Shown here: positions 40,370 to 47,815 of the stretch, piece after piece
How positions within the stretch are numbered: position 1 is the stretch's first letter
How the letters are laid out: each line of letters opens with the position of its first letter
Assembly (NCBI GenBank): GCA_026387315.1
Contig: JAPLLY010000057.1
Coordinates: 1-51,821 of the forward strand
Direction of reading: 5' to 3'
Origin: Candidatus Omnitrophota bacterium
Lineage (GTDB): Bacteria; Omnitrophota; Gorgyraeia; Gygaellales; Profunditerraquicolaceae
DNA: 51,821 nucleotides
Translations under genes and position numbers: made by a program
Notes under the pieces: model-generated
Seen by the model: only the letters and a program-made list of their open reading frames with translations
Told to the model about the DNA's origin: nothing
Databases searched by the model: none

Positions 40370-40392
40370 GTGTTATTTTTCCGAGGAATGAA

Positions 40393-41187
40393 ATGATAAA
40401 ATTTAATTTCAAAGCTGCAAAAACATTTATTTTGTTTATTACTACGTTGGGATTATTAATTTGTGGGGTTATGCTTTCTTTCAAAGGTCAATCTGGAAGC
40501 GCAACGGCAACATATGGCGTTGCTATTCTTTGTCTTATATTTACTTCTTTACAAGAATTTGAATGGTTTGAAGGATTCGGAGTAAAGGCTAAACTCGATA
40601 AAAAAATTAAAGAAGCAGACGATGCTATAAAGAAACTTAAAGAGATAGCAATTCCTTTTTCGGAATTACTTTTGACTCAGACGGCTCGTTCTGGAAGATT
40701 GGGAACCATGATAAAGAGAAGAGAGCGGTATCGTTTGGTGAAAGATATTGAAAAGCCGCTTTTAGGTCTAGGTGTAACGGAGCAAGAACTTGAAAAAATA
40801 AAAAAGGATTGGTATGGTTTTGATCTTTTCGATCTTTGTAACCCAATTTGGGATAATTTGAAAGTGAATTTGAACGCTAAGCTTGCGGAAAAAAGAGCGA
40901 ATCTTGCCATAATAAATATAGCTGATGCGCATAAAATGCACGAAGAAATGAGGCAATTAGAGGCATATAAAGAGATTCTTAAAAAAATTGCCTATCAAAA
41001 TAATTTGCATACTACTTATCAAGACTATGCCAATTTTATAAACAACTGTTCAGCATTTGATCAAAAGGAAAAGGAAAAGTTGCTAAAGGAAAATGCCGAC
41101 TTGATCGCTGATCTAAAGTATTACTGCGAGAATCATGATTTTCGGAGACCTGAGTATTGGTTCAAGAAAGACGATGAAAACGATTAG
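40393..41187 (+). CDS. Membrane-anchored coiled-coil protein, unknown
   Basis: A 264-residue protein with two membrane helices near the N-terminus (about 10-32 and 38-58) and a long charged cytoplasmic part. A coiled coil (KLDKKIKEADDAIKKLKEI, about 68-90) is followed by more helices. The ATG at 40393 follows CGAGGA. Base composition is more A-rich than in the core genome to the left. No family is recognised. It sits between the recombinase copy and the XRE regulator in the island. Confidence 0.65.
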   Translation: MIKFNFKAAKTFILFITTLGLLICGVMLSFKGQSGSATATYGVAILCLIFTSLQEFEWFEGFGVKAKLDKKIKEADDAIKKLKEIAIPFSELLLTQTARSGRLGTMIKRRERYRLVKDIEKPLLGLGVTEQELEKIKKDWYGFDLFDLCNPIWDNLKVNLNAKLAEKRANLAIINIADAHKMHEEMRQLEAYKEILKKIAYQNNLHTTYQDYANFINNCSAFDQKEKEKLLKENADLIADLKYYCENHDFRRPEYWFKKDDEND

Positions 41188-41210
41188 GTTATTTATTATT
41201 TGGAGGCCAA

Positions 41211-41411
41211 ATGGACGCCAGAAAGTTAGGTAAGAAGATTAAGATAGCCAGGATTGAGCTTGATATGAACCAAACTGATCTAGCAGATAAGATTAAGGCT
41301 AAACAGAAAAGTATTTCTCGCTACGAAACCGGCCTTTCGATGCCATCTATTGAGACATTAATGAAAATTTCGAAGATACTCAAGAAAGAACCAGCTTATT
41401 TTCTGGAATAA
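41211..41411 (+). CDS. XRE-family regulator
   Basis: A 66-residue protein that is a single helix-turn-helix_3 domain: LGKKIKIARIELDMNQTDLADKIKAKQKSISRYETGLSMPSIETLMKISKILKKEPAYFLE. The recognition helix is near residues 30-40. GGAGG lies six bases before the ATG. It could be the repressor for the palindromic operators at 39134 and 40342, but no binding evidence exists in the sequence. Confidence 0.9.
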   Translation: MDARKLGKKIKIARIELDMNQTDLADKIKAKQKSISRYETGLSMPSIETLMKISKILKKEPAYFLE

Positions 41412-41445
41412 AGTATATTATTATAAACTGTTTTTTAAAATAATC

Positions 41446-41483
41446 CGTTAGAAAATGTTTATTTATGCGTCTATTGTATTGGG
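41446..41483 (+). promoter_or_regulatory. Shared motif upstream of radC
   Basis: GTTAGA at 41447-41452 and CGTCTATT at 41468-41475, 15 bases apart. The same pair with the same spacing precedes rhuM and dinD. Confidence 0.7.
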
Positions 41484-41491
41484 AGGGACGC

Positions 41492-42211
41492 ATGGAAAAA
41501 GCGCGTTTTAGTTTTAAAGGAATTAAAAATTGGCCGAAGGTCGAGCGCCCTCGTGAGAGATTACTTAAACACGGCGAACAGTATTTGACGGATTCGGAAC
41601 TTTTGGCGATATTACTTAGAACCGGAACTCGCGGGGAAAGCGCGTTGGATTTGGCGAGGATAATTCTGCGCAAGTTCGTCGATTTTCGAGGCATGATTCA
41701 CAGGGATTATCGATCGTGGAGAGAGATTAAGGGTGTCGGGGACGCCAAGATCGCGCAAATTAAAGCCGCCATAGAAATCGGAAAAAGACTTTCTTTAATG
41801 GAATCTAATGGTAAAATTAAGATTGGGAATGGCGGAGACGTTTTTAATTTCTTAAAATCGGAATTGCGAGGAGCTAAAAAGGAAAAATTCCTCGTTGTTT
41901 TGCTTAATAGTAAAAATTACGTCATCAGAACGATTGAGGTTACCGACGGGAGCGTGTCGGAAGTTAGGCCCTTTATCCGAGAAGTTATTTCCAGAACGCT
42001 TGAGTATTTCGCCGACAGGTTGATATGCGTTCATAATCATCCGTCCGGCGATCCAAGTCCAAGTCCCGAGGATAGGGCGTTGACGAATGATTTAATACGA
42101 GCGGCGGATTGCGTGGAGGTAAAATTACTCGATCACGTTATTATCGCTGATGATGGATATTTCAGTTTTAATGAAAACGGGGAGATGGGGAATGGTCAAA
42201 AAAGAGAATAA
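41492..42211 (+). CDS. radC: RadC/JAB-domain protein
   Basis: A 239-residue RadC. An N-terminal helix-hairpin-helix part (about 10-105, REIKGVGDAKIAQIKAAIEIG) precedes the JAB/MPN domain with the zinc motif HNHPSGDPSPSPED near 190. LLRTGTRGESALDLA near 45 is also typical. RadC occurs often on mobile elements; a DNA repair role is doubtful. The ATG at 41492 follows GGGAGGGA by three to four bases. Upstream lies the GTTAGA-N15-CGTCTATT motif. The 3' end overlaps the methyltransferase fragment by 20 bases. Confidence 0.93.
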   Translation: MEKARFSFKGIKNWPKVERPRERLLKHGEQYLTDSELLAILLRTGTRGESALDLARIILRKFVDFRGMIHRDYRSWREIKGVGDAKIAQIKAAIEIGKRLSLMESNGKIKIGNGGDVFNFLKSELRGAKKEKFLVVLLNSKNYVIRTIEVTDGSVSEVRPFIREVISRTLEYFADRLICVHNHPSGDPSPSPEDRALTNDLIRAADCVEVKLLDHVIIADDGYFSFNENGEMGNGQKRE

Positions 42212-42635
42212 AGACTTGAAACTTTTGTCACTTTTTTCCGGATGTGGGGGAATGGATCTTGGGTTCGAGGGTGATTTTGATGTTTTAAGTCAGAGCTTGA
42301 ATGAAGATGTTCATCCGGATTGGGTCGAGCGGAAGGATTCACATTGGGTGAGATTACCATCTACTCGTTTTAAGGCCGTGTTTGCTAATGATATTATGCC
42401 AGCCGCAAGAGCGGCTTGGGTGTCGTTTTTTAAGGCGAGAGGGAATAGCGATAGCGATTTCACATTGGAGAGCATCGTGGATTTGGTTAAACGGCATAGA
42501 AGTGGAGAGAAAGTTTTTCCGAATGCTGATATTGTTGTCGGCGGTTTTCCGTGTCAGGATTTTAGCGTGGCGGGTAAGCGTAATGGATTTAATTCTCATA
42601 AGGCTCACCATTTATATAAGGGGGTATCATTATGA
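42192..42635 (+). pseudogene. Cytosine-C5 DNA methyltransferase, truncated
   Basis: The first 147 residues of a Dcm-type enzyme: LSLFSGCGGMDLGFE (motif I) and VVGGFPCQDFSVAGKRNG (motif IV with the catalytic cysteine). After NSHKAHH the frame ends within nine codons, so motifs VI-X and the target recognition domain are missing. It starts inside radC. The break is exactly where the next gene pair (small protein plus Mrr nuclease) begins, and a vsr remnant lies beyond it, suggesting the rest was replaced. Confidence 0.88.
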
Positions 42636-42796
42636 CTAAGAAAGATATGGATCTAATTGTTGATGCTTTACAAGAAGCTCGTTCATTGATTTCTGAAGAA
42701 TACCAAGCTCTTTTGGATGAGGAATTGCGACACAGGTATGATGAGGTGCTTGGAAAGGTTGAAAGGGCTATTAAGCAAATAGGGAAAAGTGTATGA
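42632..42796 (+). CDS. Small helical protein, partner of the Mrr-type nuclease
   Basis: A 54-residue helical, acidic protein beginning MTKKDMDLIVDALQEARSL and ending in AIKQIGKSV. AAGGGGG lies seven bases before the ATG, within the last codons of the methyltransferase fragment. The stop overlaps the nuclease start (ATGA), so the two are translationally coupled and probably arrived together. No family is recognised. It could be a regulator or subunit of the nuclease. Confidence 0.6.
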   Translation: MTKKDMDLIVDALQEARSLISEEYQALLDEELRHRYDEVLGKVERAIKQIGKSV

Positions 42797-43797
42797 TTAG
42801 CGAATTTGTTGTGGGAGAACTTTATTCAAATGAGGAAATTTTTAATACGCTTAAGGTTGCTAATGCGGGTGGTATACGTTTTTCAATCCAAGATAATTTT
42901 GTTGTTAGGGGAGTAATAATGACATCTAGCCAAGATTTTCATTTATCAGGAGAAAATCCTTATCAAGATAGGTTGGAAGGAGAGATTTTAACTTATACGG
43001 CAGCTGGCAAAGTTGGCGAGCAAACATTGGGGGGTATTAATAATCGCATTATTGATCAAAAAGATTATTTGTTTCCTATCCATGGTTTTGCGCTGATCGC
43101 CAGTAGAAGAAATAAAGCAGTTGGCCCAAAGCGTTGGCAATACCTTGGATTAGTTGAGTATTTGCGACATTATCCAGATACCCAATTGGACTCGGACGGC
43201 AAAATTCGACAAGTTTGGCTTTTTGAATTTAGAATCCATCAAAATATAAAAACGATTCCGATTTTATTAGATAGTAATATTTCAAGAGAAATATTGAAAG
43301 ATTCAAGAAAATATTATATTGATGATTCGGATAACGAGATTATTAGTCGAGTCAACGAGGAAGCCATTAATTTTAAAGAGATTGAAAAAATTCGAGCTAA
43401 ATTACTTGTTATGGAACCTAGACAGTTTGAGCTTTTTTTAAAGGATTTATTAATAAGGACTGGTTTCACGGAAGTGTGTGTGACTAAGTATACTGCAGAT
43501 GGAGGCATTGATGTTAATGTTAAAGTTGGCAATAGGATGTGGATATTTGAACACTCCTTTGTTCAGATACAAGCAAAGCGCTGGCTACATTCAGTTGGCC
43601 GTAAAGAAGTAGCAGAATTAAGAGGAAGTTTACAGCCATTTGCAAGAGGAGCTGTTGTTACTACAAGTCATTTTTCCAAAGCTGCTATCCAAGAAGCAAC
43701 GGAAGAAGGTAAAAATCCCATAGCGCTTATTGATGGATTTAGGTTATCTAAAGTTATTATTGAAAAACAATTTCCGATTGATTCGAATAAGTTTTAG
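42793..43797 (+). CDS. Mrr-type restriction endonuclease with N-terminal sensor-like domain
   Basis: A 334-residue protein. The C-terminal third is an Mrr/restriction endonuclease-like domain: MEPRQFELFLKDLLIRTGFTEV, the catalytic aspartate in TADGGIDVNV, and QIQAKRW, then GAVVTTSHFSKAA. The first 190 residues (EGEILTYTAAGKVGEQTLGG, HGFALIASRRN) resemble a PUA/SRA-like DNA-reading domain seen in modification-dependent nucleases, though this is a weak likeness. It is probably a type IV enzyme that cuts modified foreign DNA. It lies between truncated dcm-like and vsr-like genes. Confidence 0.8.
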   Translation: MISEFVVGELYSNEEIFNTLKVANAGGIRFSIQDNFVVRGVIMTSSQDFHLSGENPYQDRLEGEILTYTAAGKVGEQTLGGINNRIIDQKDYLFPIHGFALIASRRNKAVGPKRWQYLGLVEYLRHYPDTQLDSDGKIRQVWLFEFRIHQNIKTIPILLDSNISREILKDSRKYYIDDSDNEIISRVNEEAINFKEIEKIRAKLLVMEPRQFELFLKDLLIRTGFTEVCVTKYTADGGIDVNVKVGNRMWIFEHSFVQIQAKRWLHSVGRKEVAELRGSLQPFARGAVVTTSHFSKAAIQEATEEGKNPIALIDGFRLSKVIIEKQFPIDSNKF

Positions 43798-43894
43798 GAT
43801 AGTTGGGATGATCTGAATTAAACATGATCCATCTTTTAATTTGATGAGATAAATAAGATCACCTCTACAATGGCCTAATGGTTTAAAGAATATC

Positions 43895-44254
43895 TTGTTT
43901 GAGCGTGATTTTATTAAGGCGTTAAAGAAGCGAACGTCGTTAAAGTTTTTTGTTAACGTTACCGCCATTAAGGGAAAGCCGGATATTGTTTTCTGGAAGC
44001 AAAAAGTTTGCGTCTTTCTGGATAGCGATTTTTGGCATGGCTGGCAATATCCGCGATGGAAACATTTACTTAAAGACGACTTTTGGCGCGGCAAAATCGA
44101 AAAGAATCGGATTCGTGACAGAAAGACTACTTTGTCTTTACGCAGGAATGGTTGGTTTGTTTTGCGTATTTGGGAACATCTGATTAAGAATAATGAAGCT
44201 GGGCAGATCCATGAGGTTGTTAAGGTTCTGCAAGGTAAAAAAGATAGCGTTTAA
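43895..44254 (+). pseudogene. Very short patch repair endonuclease, N-terminally truncated
   Basis: The frame contains the core of Vsr: KGKPDIVFWKQKVCVFLDSDFWHGWQYP, then KIEKNRIRDRKTTLSLRRNGWFVLRIWEHL. Vsr nicks at T:G mismatches made by deamination of methylcytosine and usually accompanies a C5 methyltransferase. The usual N-terminal segment is absent, and the start at 43895 (TTG) has no good ribosome-binding site, so this is probably a remnant. It belongs with the truncated methyltransferase at 42192. Confidence 0.78.
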
Positions 44255-44267
44255 TTGAGGAAAATTT

Positions 44268-44308
44268 GGGGACACATAACATAATTCGGAATTAAGTGTG
44301 ATGTCCCC
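44268..44308. repeat. GGGGACACAT palindrome
   Basis: GGGGACA(C)AT and ATGTCCCC arms flank an AATTCGGAATT core. This is another repeat family, similar in layout to family A. Confidence 0.75.
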
Positions 44309-44489
44309 AGAATTCCCCAGAATTCCCAATTTTATACAATTAACGAGAATAAAAATGAACCCACCTCCGTCAATAAAAAGAATATCAAGACGCTGTTGAT
44401 AACTATCTGTAAGCGCTTAAGTTAAGACATAATTATCCATACTAACCCCAATACTGACAGATAGTTAGGCAGTTCTAACATCAAAAGCT

Positions 44490-44660
44490 TTAAAAATTTC
44501 CCCGCTCCCCTCTTTTTTAAAGAGGGGTGAGTTTTGGGAATAACGAGGGTGATTTAACGGGAATTTGAGAATGAGTGGTTTAGGCTAGCTTTGGTCGGTG
44601 TGATTATAATAAGAGGGGAAAATTACCGTGTAATGAGTTGTCCGACAAAATCGGACAACT
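44490..44660. repeat. Partial duplicate of the next gene's 5' region, plus hairpin
   Basis: 44490-44550 matches 44736-44805 (CCCCTCTTT/AAAGAGGGG hairpin and GGGAATAACGA). After a 65-base deletion, 44558-44628 matches 44869-44940, part of the phage-like gene. A perfect AGTTGTCCGA/TCGGACAACT hairpin follows at 44636-44660. The rest of 44309-44806 shows no gene. Confidence 0.75.
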
Positions 44661-44806
44661 GAAGTTGATGTCTTCAGATGGGCGGAATTTTATGTAACTA
44701 AAAAATGGGACCGTTTCTATTTTTCAGAAACGTATTGCTTAAAAATCTCCCCGTTCCCCTCTTTTTCAAAGAGGGGTGAATTTTGGGAATAACGATGGTG
44801 ATTTAA

Positions 44807-45191
44807 ATGTCGGTATACATATATTGCATTAGAGAAAATTACAGGTATCCATCCTCAATAACCGGACGGGAATTTGAGAATGAGTGGTTTAGGCTAGCTT
44901 CGGACGGCCTGATTATAATCAAAGGAACAAATTACCAGGGATATGCCTGGGATGGCTGCAGCCCAAAGTTTAAAATAAAAGATATTTATATCGGAGTACC
45001 AGAGGCAGTGTTAAATTTTGGCACCGGCCAAAGCAAAACCTACTATGCTTCTTTAATCCATGATGTATTCTATCCGCAAAGAAGTTGACAGAGAGTTTTA
45101 CGCTATTTTAAAAAGAGATGATTTTAGGTTCGCGGGGCTTTATTATTTTTCCGTGCGCTTGTTTGGCTGGATATGGTGGGATAGAAGATAA
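44807..45191 (+). pseudogene. Phage-like small protein (DUF1353-like), frameshifted
   Basis: The frame runs MSVYIYCIRENYRYPSS through GYAWDGCSPKFKIKD to ASLIHDVFY and then stops at 45088. Translating the next frame from about 45071 gives SIRKEVDREFYAILKRDDFRFAGLYYFSVRLFGWIWWDRR and a stop at 45191, a natural continuation. A single frameshift near 45070 therefore breaks the gene. The GYAWDGCSP and SLIHDVFY motifs resemble phage DUF1353 proteins. A partial copy lies just upstream. Confidence 0.7.
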
Positions 45192-45221
45192 GTATAAAAA
45201 TAGAAGAACGATAAAATTTTT

Positions 45222-45259
45222 TGTTAGATATTTTCTTTCTTTTCGTCTATTGATATAGA
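45222..45259 (+). promoter_or_regulatory. Shared motif upstream of rhuM
   Basis: GTTAGA at 45223-45228 and CGTCTATT at 45244-45251, 15 bases apart, as before radC and dinD. Confidence 0.7.
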
Positions 45260-45308
45260 AAACAGGAAGAAGAGGGAAGATAGTCAAAGCTAAAAGAGGA
45301 GTTGTCAA

Positions 45309-46295
45309 ATGGAAAGTAAAGAAAATAAGTCCGAATTGATAATTTATCAAACTGAGGATGGGCAGACTAAACTTCAGGTAAAAATGGAGGATGAGACTGT
45401 TTGGCTTACGCAAGACCAGATGGCGGAGCTGTTTGATAAAGGGCGGACAACTATTACTGAGCATATACAAAATACGTTTAAGGAGAGAGAGCTTGTTGAA
45501 AATGCAGTATGTCGGGAATTCCGGCGAACTGGCCCTGACGGTAAAGAATATGCCGTAAAACATTATAATCTCGATGTTATTATTTCGGTTGGATATAGGG
45601 TGAAATCGTTACGGGGGACACAGTTTCGTATTTGGGCTACACAGCGGTTAAAAGAATATATCGTTAAAGGGTTTACGTTAGACGACGAGCGTTTAAAACA
45701 AGGCGGCCAGAAAGCGCGGTATTTTCAGGAGCTTTTACAACGTATCCGCGATATCCGCAGCAGCGAGCGCAATTTTTATCAGAAAGTTACCGATATTTAC
45801 GCCACCAGCATTGATTACCGCAAAGACGACTTGTTGACTGAAGAATTCTTTGCGGCTGTGCAGAATAAAATGCACTATGCCGTCCATGGCCATACTGCCG
45901 CGGAAATAATCGTAAAACGCGCGGATAGTAGGAAGCCGTTGATGGGGCTTACCAGTTTCAAAGGTAATTACATTACAGCGCAGGATACTAAAGTTGCTAA
46001 AAATTATCTTACTGAAAAAGAGTTAAACCAGCTTAATCTTATTGTATCTATGTATCTTGATTTCGCGGAATTACAGGCGGCTAACGGTAGATCGATGAAA
46101 ATGGCAAATTGGATAGTAAAACTTGATGAATTCTTGAAATTAAGCGAACGAGAGCTTTTGGCTAACGCGGGAAACATAAGCGCCGAAGAAGCCGCGCAAA
46201 AGGCTCAAGAAGAATTCGAAAGATACAGAAAAGGGAGAGATAATAATCGCGTTAGTGATTTTGATAAGGCAGTTAAAAAACTTACAAAGAAATAA
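45309..46295 (+). CDS. RhuM-family protein
   Basis: A 328-residue RhuM-type protein, a family first noted in a Salmonella pathogenicity island and common on mobile elements; its biochemical role is unknown. The Fic-like/BRO-like N-terminal part KMEDETVWLTQDQMAELFDKGRTTITEHIQNTF and the central VKHYNLDVIISVGYRVKSLRGTQFRIWATQRLKEYIVKGF are hallmarks. The C-terminal half contains TDIYATSIDYRKDDLLTEEFFAAVQNKMHYAVHGHTAAEII. The upstream motif shared with radC and dinD lies 49 bases before the start codon. Confidence 0.92.
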   Translation: MESKENKSELIIYQTEDGQTKLQVKMEDETVWLTQDQMAELFDKGRTTITEHIQNTFKERELVENAVCREFRRTGPDGKEYAVKHYNLDVIISVGYRVKSLRGTQFRIWATQRLKEYIVKGFTLDDERLKQGGQKARYFQELLQRIRDIRSSERNFYQKVTDIYATSIDYRKDDLLTEEFFAAVQNKMHYAVHGHTAAEIIVKRADSRKPLMGLTSFKGNYITAQDTKVAKNYLTEKELNQLNLIVSMYLDFAELQAANGRSMKMANWIVKLDEFLKLSERELLANAGNISAEEAAQKAQEEFERYRKGRDNNRVSDFDKAVKKLTKK

Positions 46296-46339
46296 AGGGA
46301 AATGGTCGCTATCCTTTTTTGTGGCTTTGGTGGGCTACA

Positions 46340-46426
46340 ATGAATAACTTTTCTTATGATATCCTGCCCGCTGATTTTGATAATCTAGAATTATTTGAAG
46401 AAGCAGGTGATATTTGGCTCGTTTGA
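46340..46426 (+). CDS. Possible short peptide, 28 residues
   Basis: The frame MNNFSYDILPADFDNLELFE ends in GDIWLV and overlaps the PLD gene by 13 bases. It has no strong ribosome-binding site and is acidic. It may be a remnant of a longer gene or a leader peptide that couples translation to the PLD gene. No family recognised. Confidence 0.25.
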   Translation: MNNFSYDILPADFDNLELFEEAGDIWLV

Positions 46427-47565
46427 GCATTAGGCAAAAATCAGGTTGTTTTCTCTTAATTCTTTCCTTTCTGGCTTTCGTTTTTTCTCCCCTATCCGCC
46501 CAGGAAAACTTTTTGCCAGCGCAAGTAAGAGATATTTCAGATCGCGCCTATGAACCGGCGATGATCGAACTTCTGGATGGAGCTAAAAAGTCTATCGTTA
46601 TTTCTATGTACAATATTAGCCTTGGCGCGAAAGAAAGGAATCCGATAGCTTTTCTTCTTCAGGATTTAATAGAGGCGCGCCAGCGTAAAGTTGAAGTCAC
46701 GGTTTACCTGAATACCAATTTTAGGGAAATTGATAAAGAGCCGCATCAGCTTATTAATACTCCTTTCTTTAAGAAACTAGTGGATGCCGGATGCGTTTTC
46801 CATCTTTTACCTTCGCGCCTGCGCCTTCACGATAAACTTGTCATCGTGGATAGCCGCTTCGTAGTTGAAGGGAGCACCAACTGGTCTATCTCTGCCCTGA
46901 AGAGTAACCGTGAATCCGCCACACTGATAGATTCGCCTGAACTTGCCAAAATAAAGTTATTGCGGCTTAAGATGCTGCCGTTAGTCATCGAGCCAAAAGA
47001 AAAAGAAGTCCATAAGGCATTATATTTGGAAAACCTACCCGACAGTATAGCTATCCCCAAGCTTCTTCTCCTTGATGGACGATATTTTTCTAAAATGTTT
47101 ACCGCGCAGGATTCCCGCGGCATGAATCTTTATTTATTGCTTTTGGCTCATAGCCAGGTGGTGGGCAAATCAAGTTTTTTTGTTGATTTGGAAAGTATGG
47201 CGCTTAGCCTGAATATGCCTGTTTCCTGGTTTGACTTTGGCCTTAGGCGTCAGGTTATCAGAAGCCTTAAAAGACTAAGAGATAATTATGGTTTGGTAGG
47301 TGTTAAGTTTTTCCATAGCAAGGATGCCTGGGTTGAATGCATTGATCTTCCCCAGGAGGCCTTTAGCATAAACTCTAAACTTATCACTAACCAAAAAATA
47401 TCTTATCGCCTGAAATTCCTGCTTATGATAAAATCCCTGCTTGAATCCCAAGGAGAAGATCTGTATTCCATCTCCAAACAGGAGCTTGCCAGGCGTTTCC
47501 ATATTCATCCCTGGACCGTAGGCGAAGCCTTTAAAGAACTAAAACAATACGAAAAAGGGGGTTAA
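46414..47565 (+). CDS. Secreted phospholipase D-like protein with C-terminal helix-turn-helix domain
   Basis: A 383-residue protein with a hydrophobic N-terminal segment ending SPLSAQ (about 9-30), then one PLD domain (about 40-195) with a single HKD motif, LHDKLVIVDSRFVVEGSTNWS, as in Nuc-type PLD nucleases that act as dimers. The C-terminal half has a winged-helix look (SQVVGKSSFFVDLESMALSLN and ISKQELARRFHIHPWTVGEAFKEL). Export signal plus DNA-binding-like domain is an odd combination. The TTG start at 46414 is the best available but not certain. Confidence 0.8.
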   Translation: MARLSIRQKSGCFLLILSFLAFVFSPLSAQENFLPAQVRDISDRAYEPAMIELLDGAKKSIVISMYNISLGAKERNPIAFLLQDLIEARQRKVEVTVYLNTNFREIDKEPHQLINTPFFKKLVDAGCVFHLLPSRLRLHDKLVIVDSRFVVEGSTNWSISALKSNRESATLIDSPELAKIKLLRLKMLPLVIEPKEKEVHKALYLENLPDSIAIPKLLLLDGRYFSKMFTAQDSRGMNLYLLLLAHSQVVGKSSFFVDLESMALSLNMPVSWFDFGLRRQVIRSLKRLRDNYGLVGVKFFHSKDAWVECIDLPQEAFSINSKLITNQKISYRLKFLLMIKSLLESQGEDLYSISKQELARRFHIHPWTVGEAFKELKQYEKGG

Positions 47566-47566
47566 C

Positions 47567-47731
47567 ATGGCCGAAGGCGGATTCTTGGTTAAGTTTGACG
47601 GAAAAGAGGTTGAGCGTTGTTACGCGGTAAGCTTTGATTATGACGACTGGCAATATGTGGTTAATGGTGCTGAAAAGAAAGAATTGCCTGCTGGGGTAAA
47701 ATCTATAACCATTGAAGTAGAACGGCAATAA
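47567..47731 (+). CDS. Small protein, 54 residues
   Basis: An ATG one base past the PLD stop opens MAEGGFLVKFDGKEVERCY and continues VSFDYDDWQYVVNGAEKKELPAGVKSITIEVERQ, a compact beta-rich pattern without membrane or signal segments. AAAAAGGGGG precedes it. It is probably in one transcript with the PLD gene. I do not recognise a family; a cognate immunity or accessory role is possible but not shown. Confidence 0.6.
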   Translation: MAEGGFLVKFDGKEVERCYAVSFDYDDWQYVVNGAEKKELPAGVKSITIEVERQ

Positions 47732-47736
47732 ATTTT

Positions 47737-47774
47737 CGTTAGATTATACCTTTTTGCGCGTCTATTATAGTAGG
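47737..47774 (+). promoter_or_regulatory. Shared motif upstream of dinD
   Basis: GTTAGA at 47738-47743 and CGTCTATT at 47759-47766, 15 bases apart, as before radC and rhuM. 28 of 38 positions agree with the radC box without gaps. Confidence 0.72.
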
Positions 47775-47815
47775 AAAAAAGCTGAGATTAATTTTTTATT
47801 AAGGAGCGATAGAAT

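Larger units (their letters stand above)
39961..40374. repeat. Direct repeat, copy 2
   Basis: This region repeats 38726-39172 with scattered differences, including truncated CCCTCCC element, small protein gene, GCGAGGCACCGCAGGTGCC motif and operator. The recombinase start (MKAAIYARYSSENQSEK) is present on the minus strand at 40012 but ends after about 19 codons. Confidence 0.88.

Noticed and set aside
47737-47815. LexA box before dinD
   Set aside because: No recognisable LexA palindrome was found; the conserved feature there is the GTTAGA/CGTCTATT pair, which is not symmetrical.
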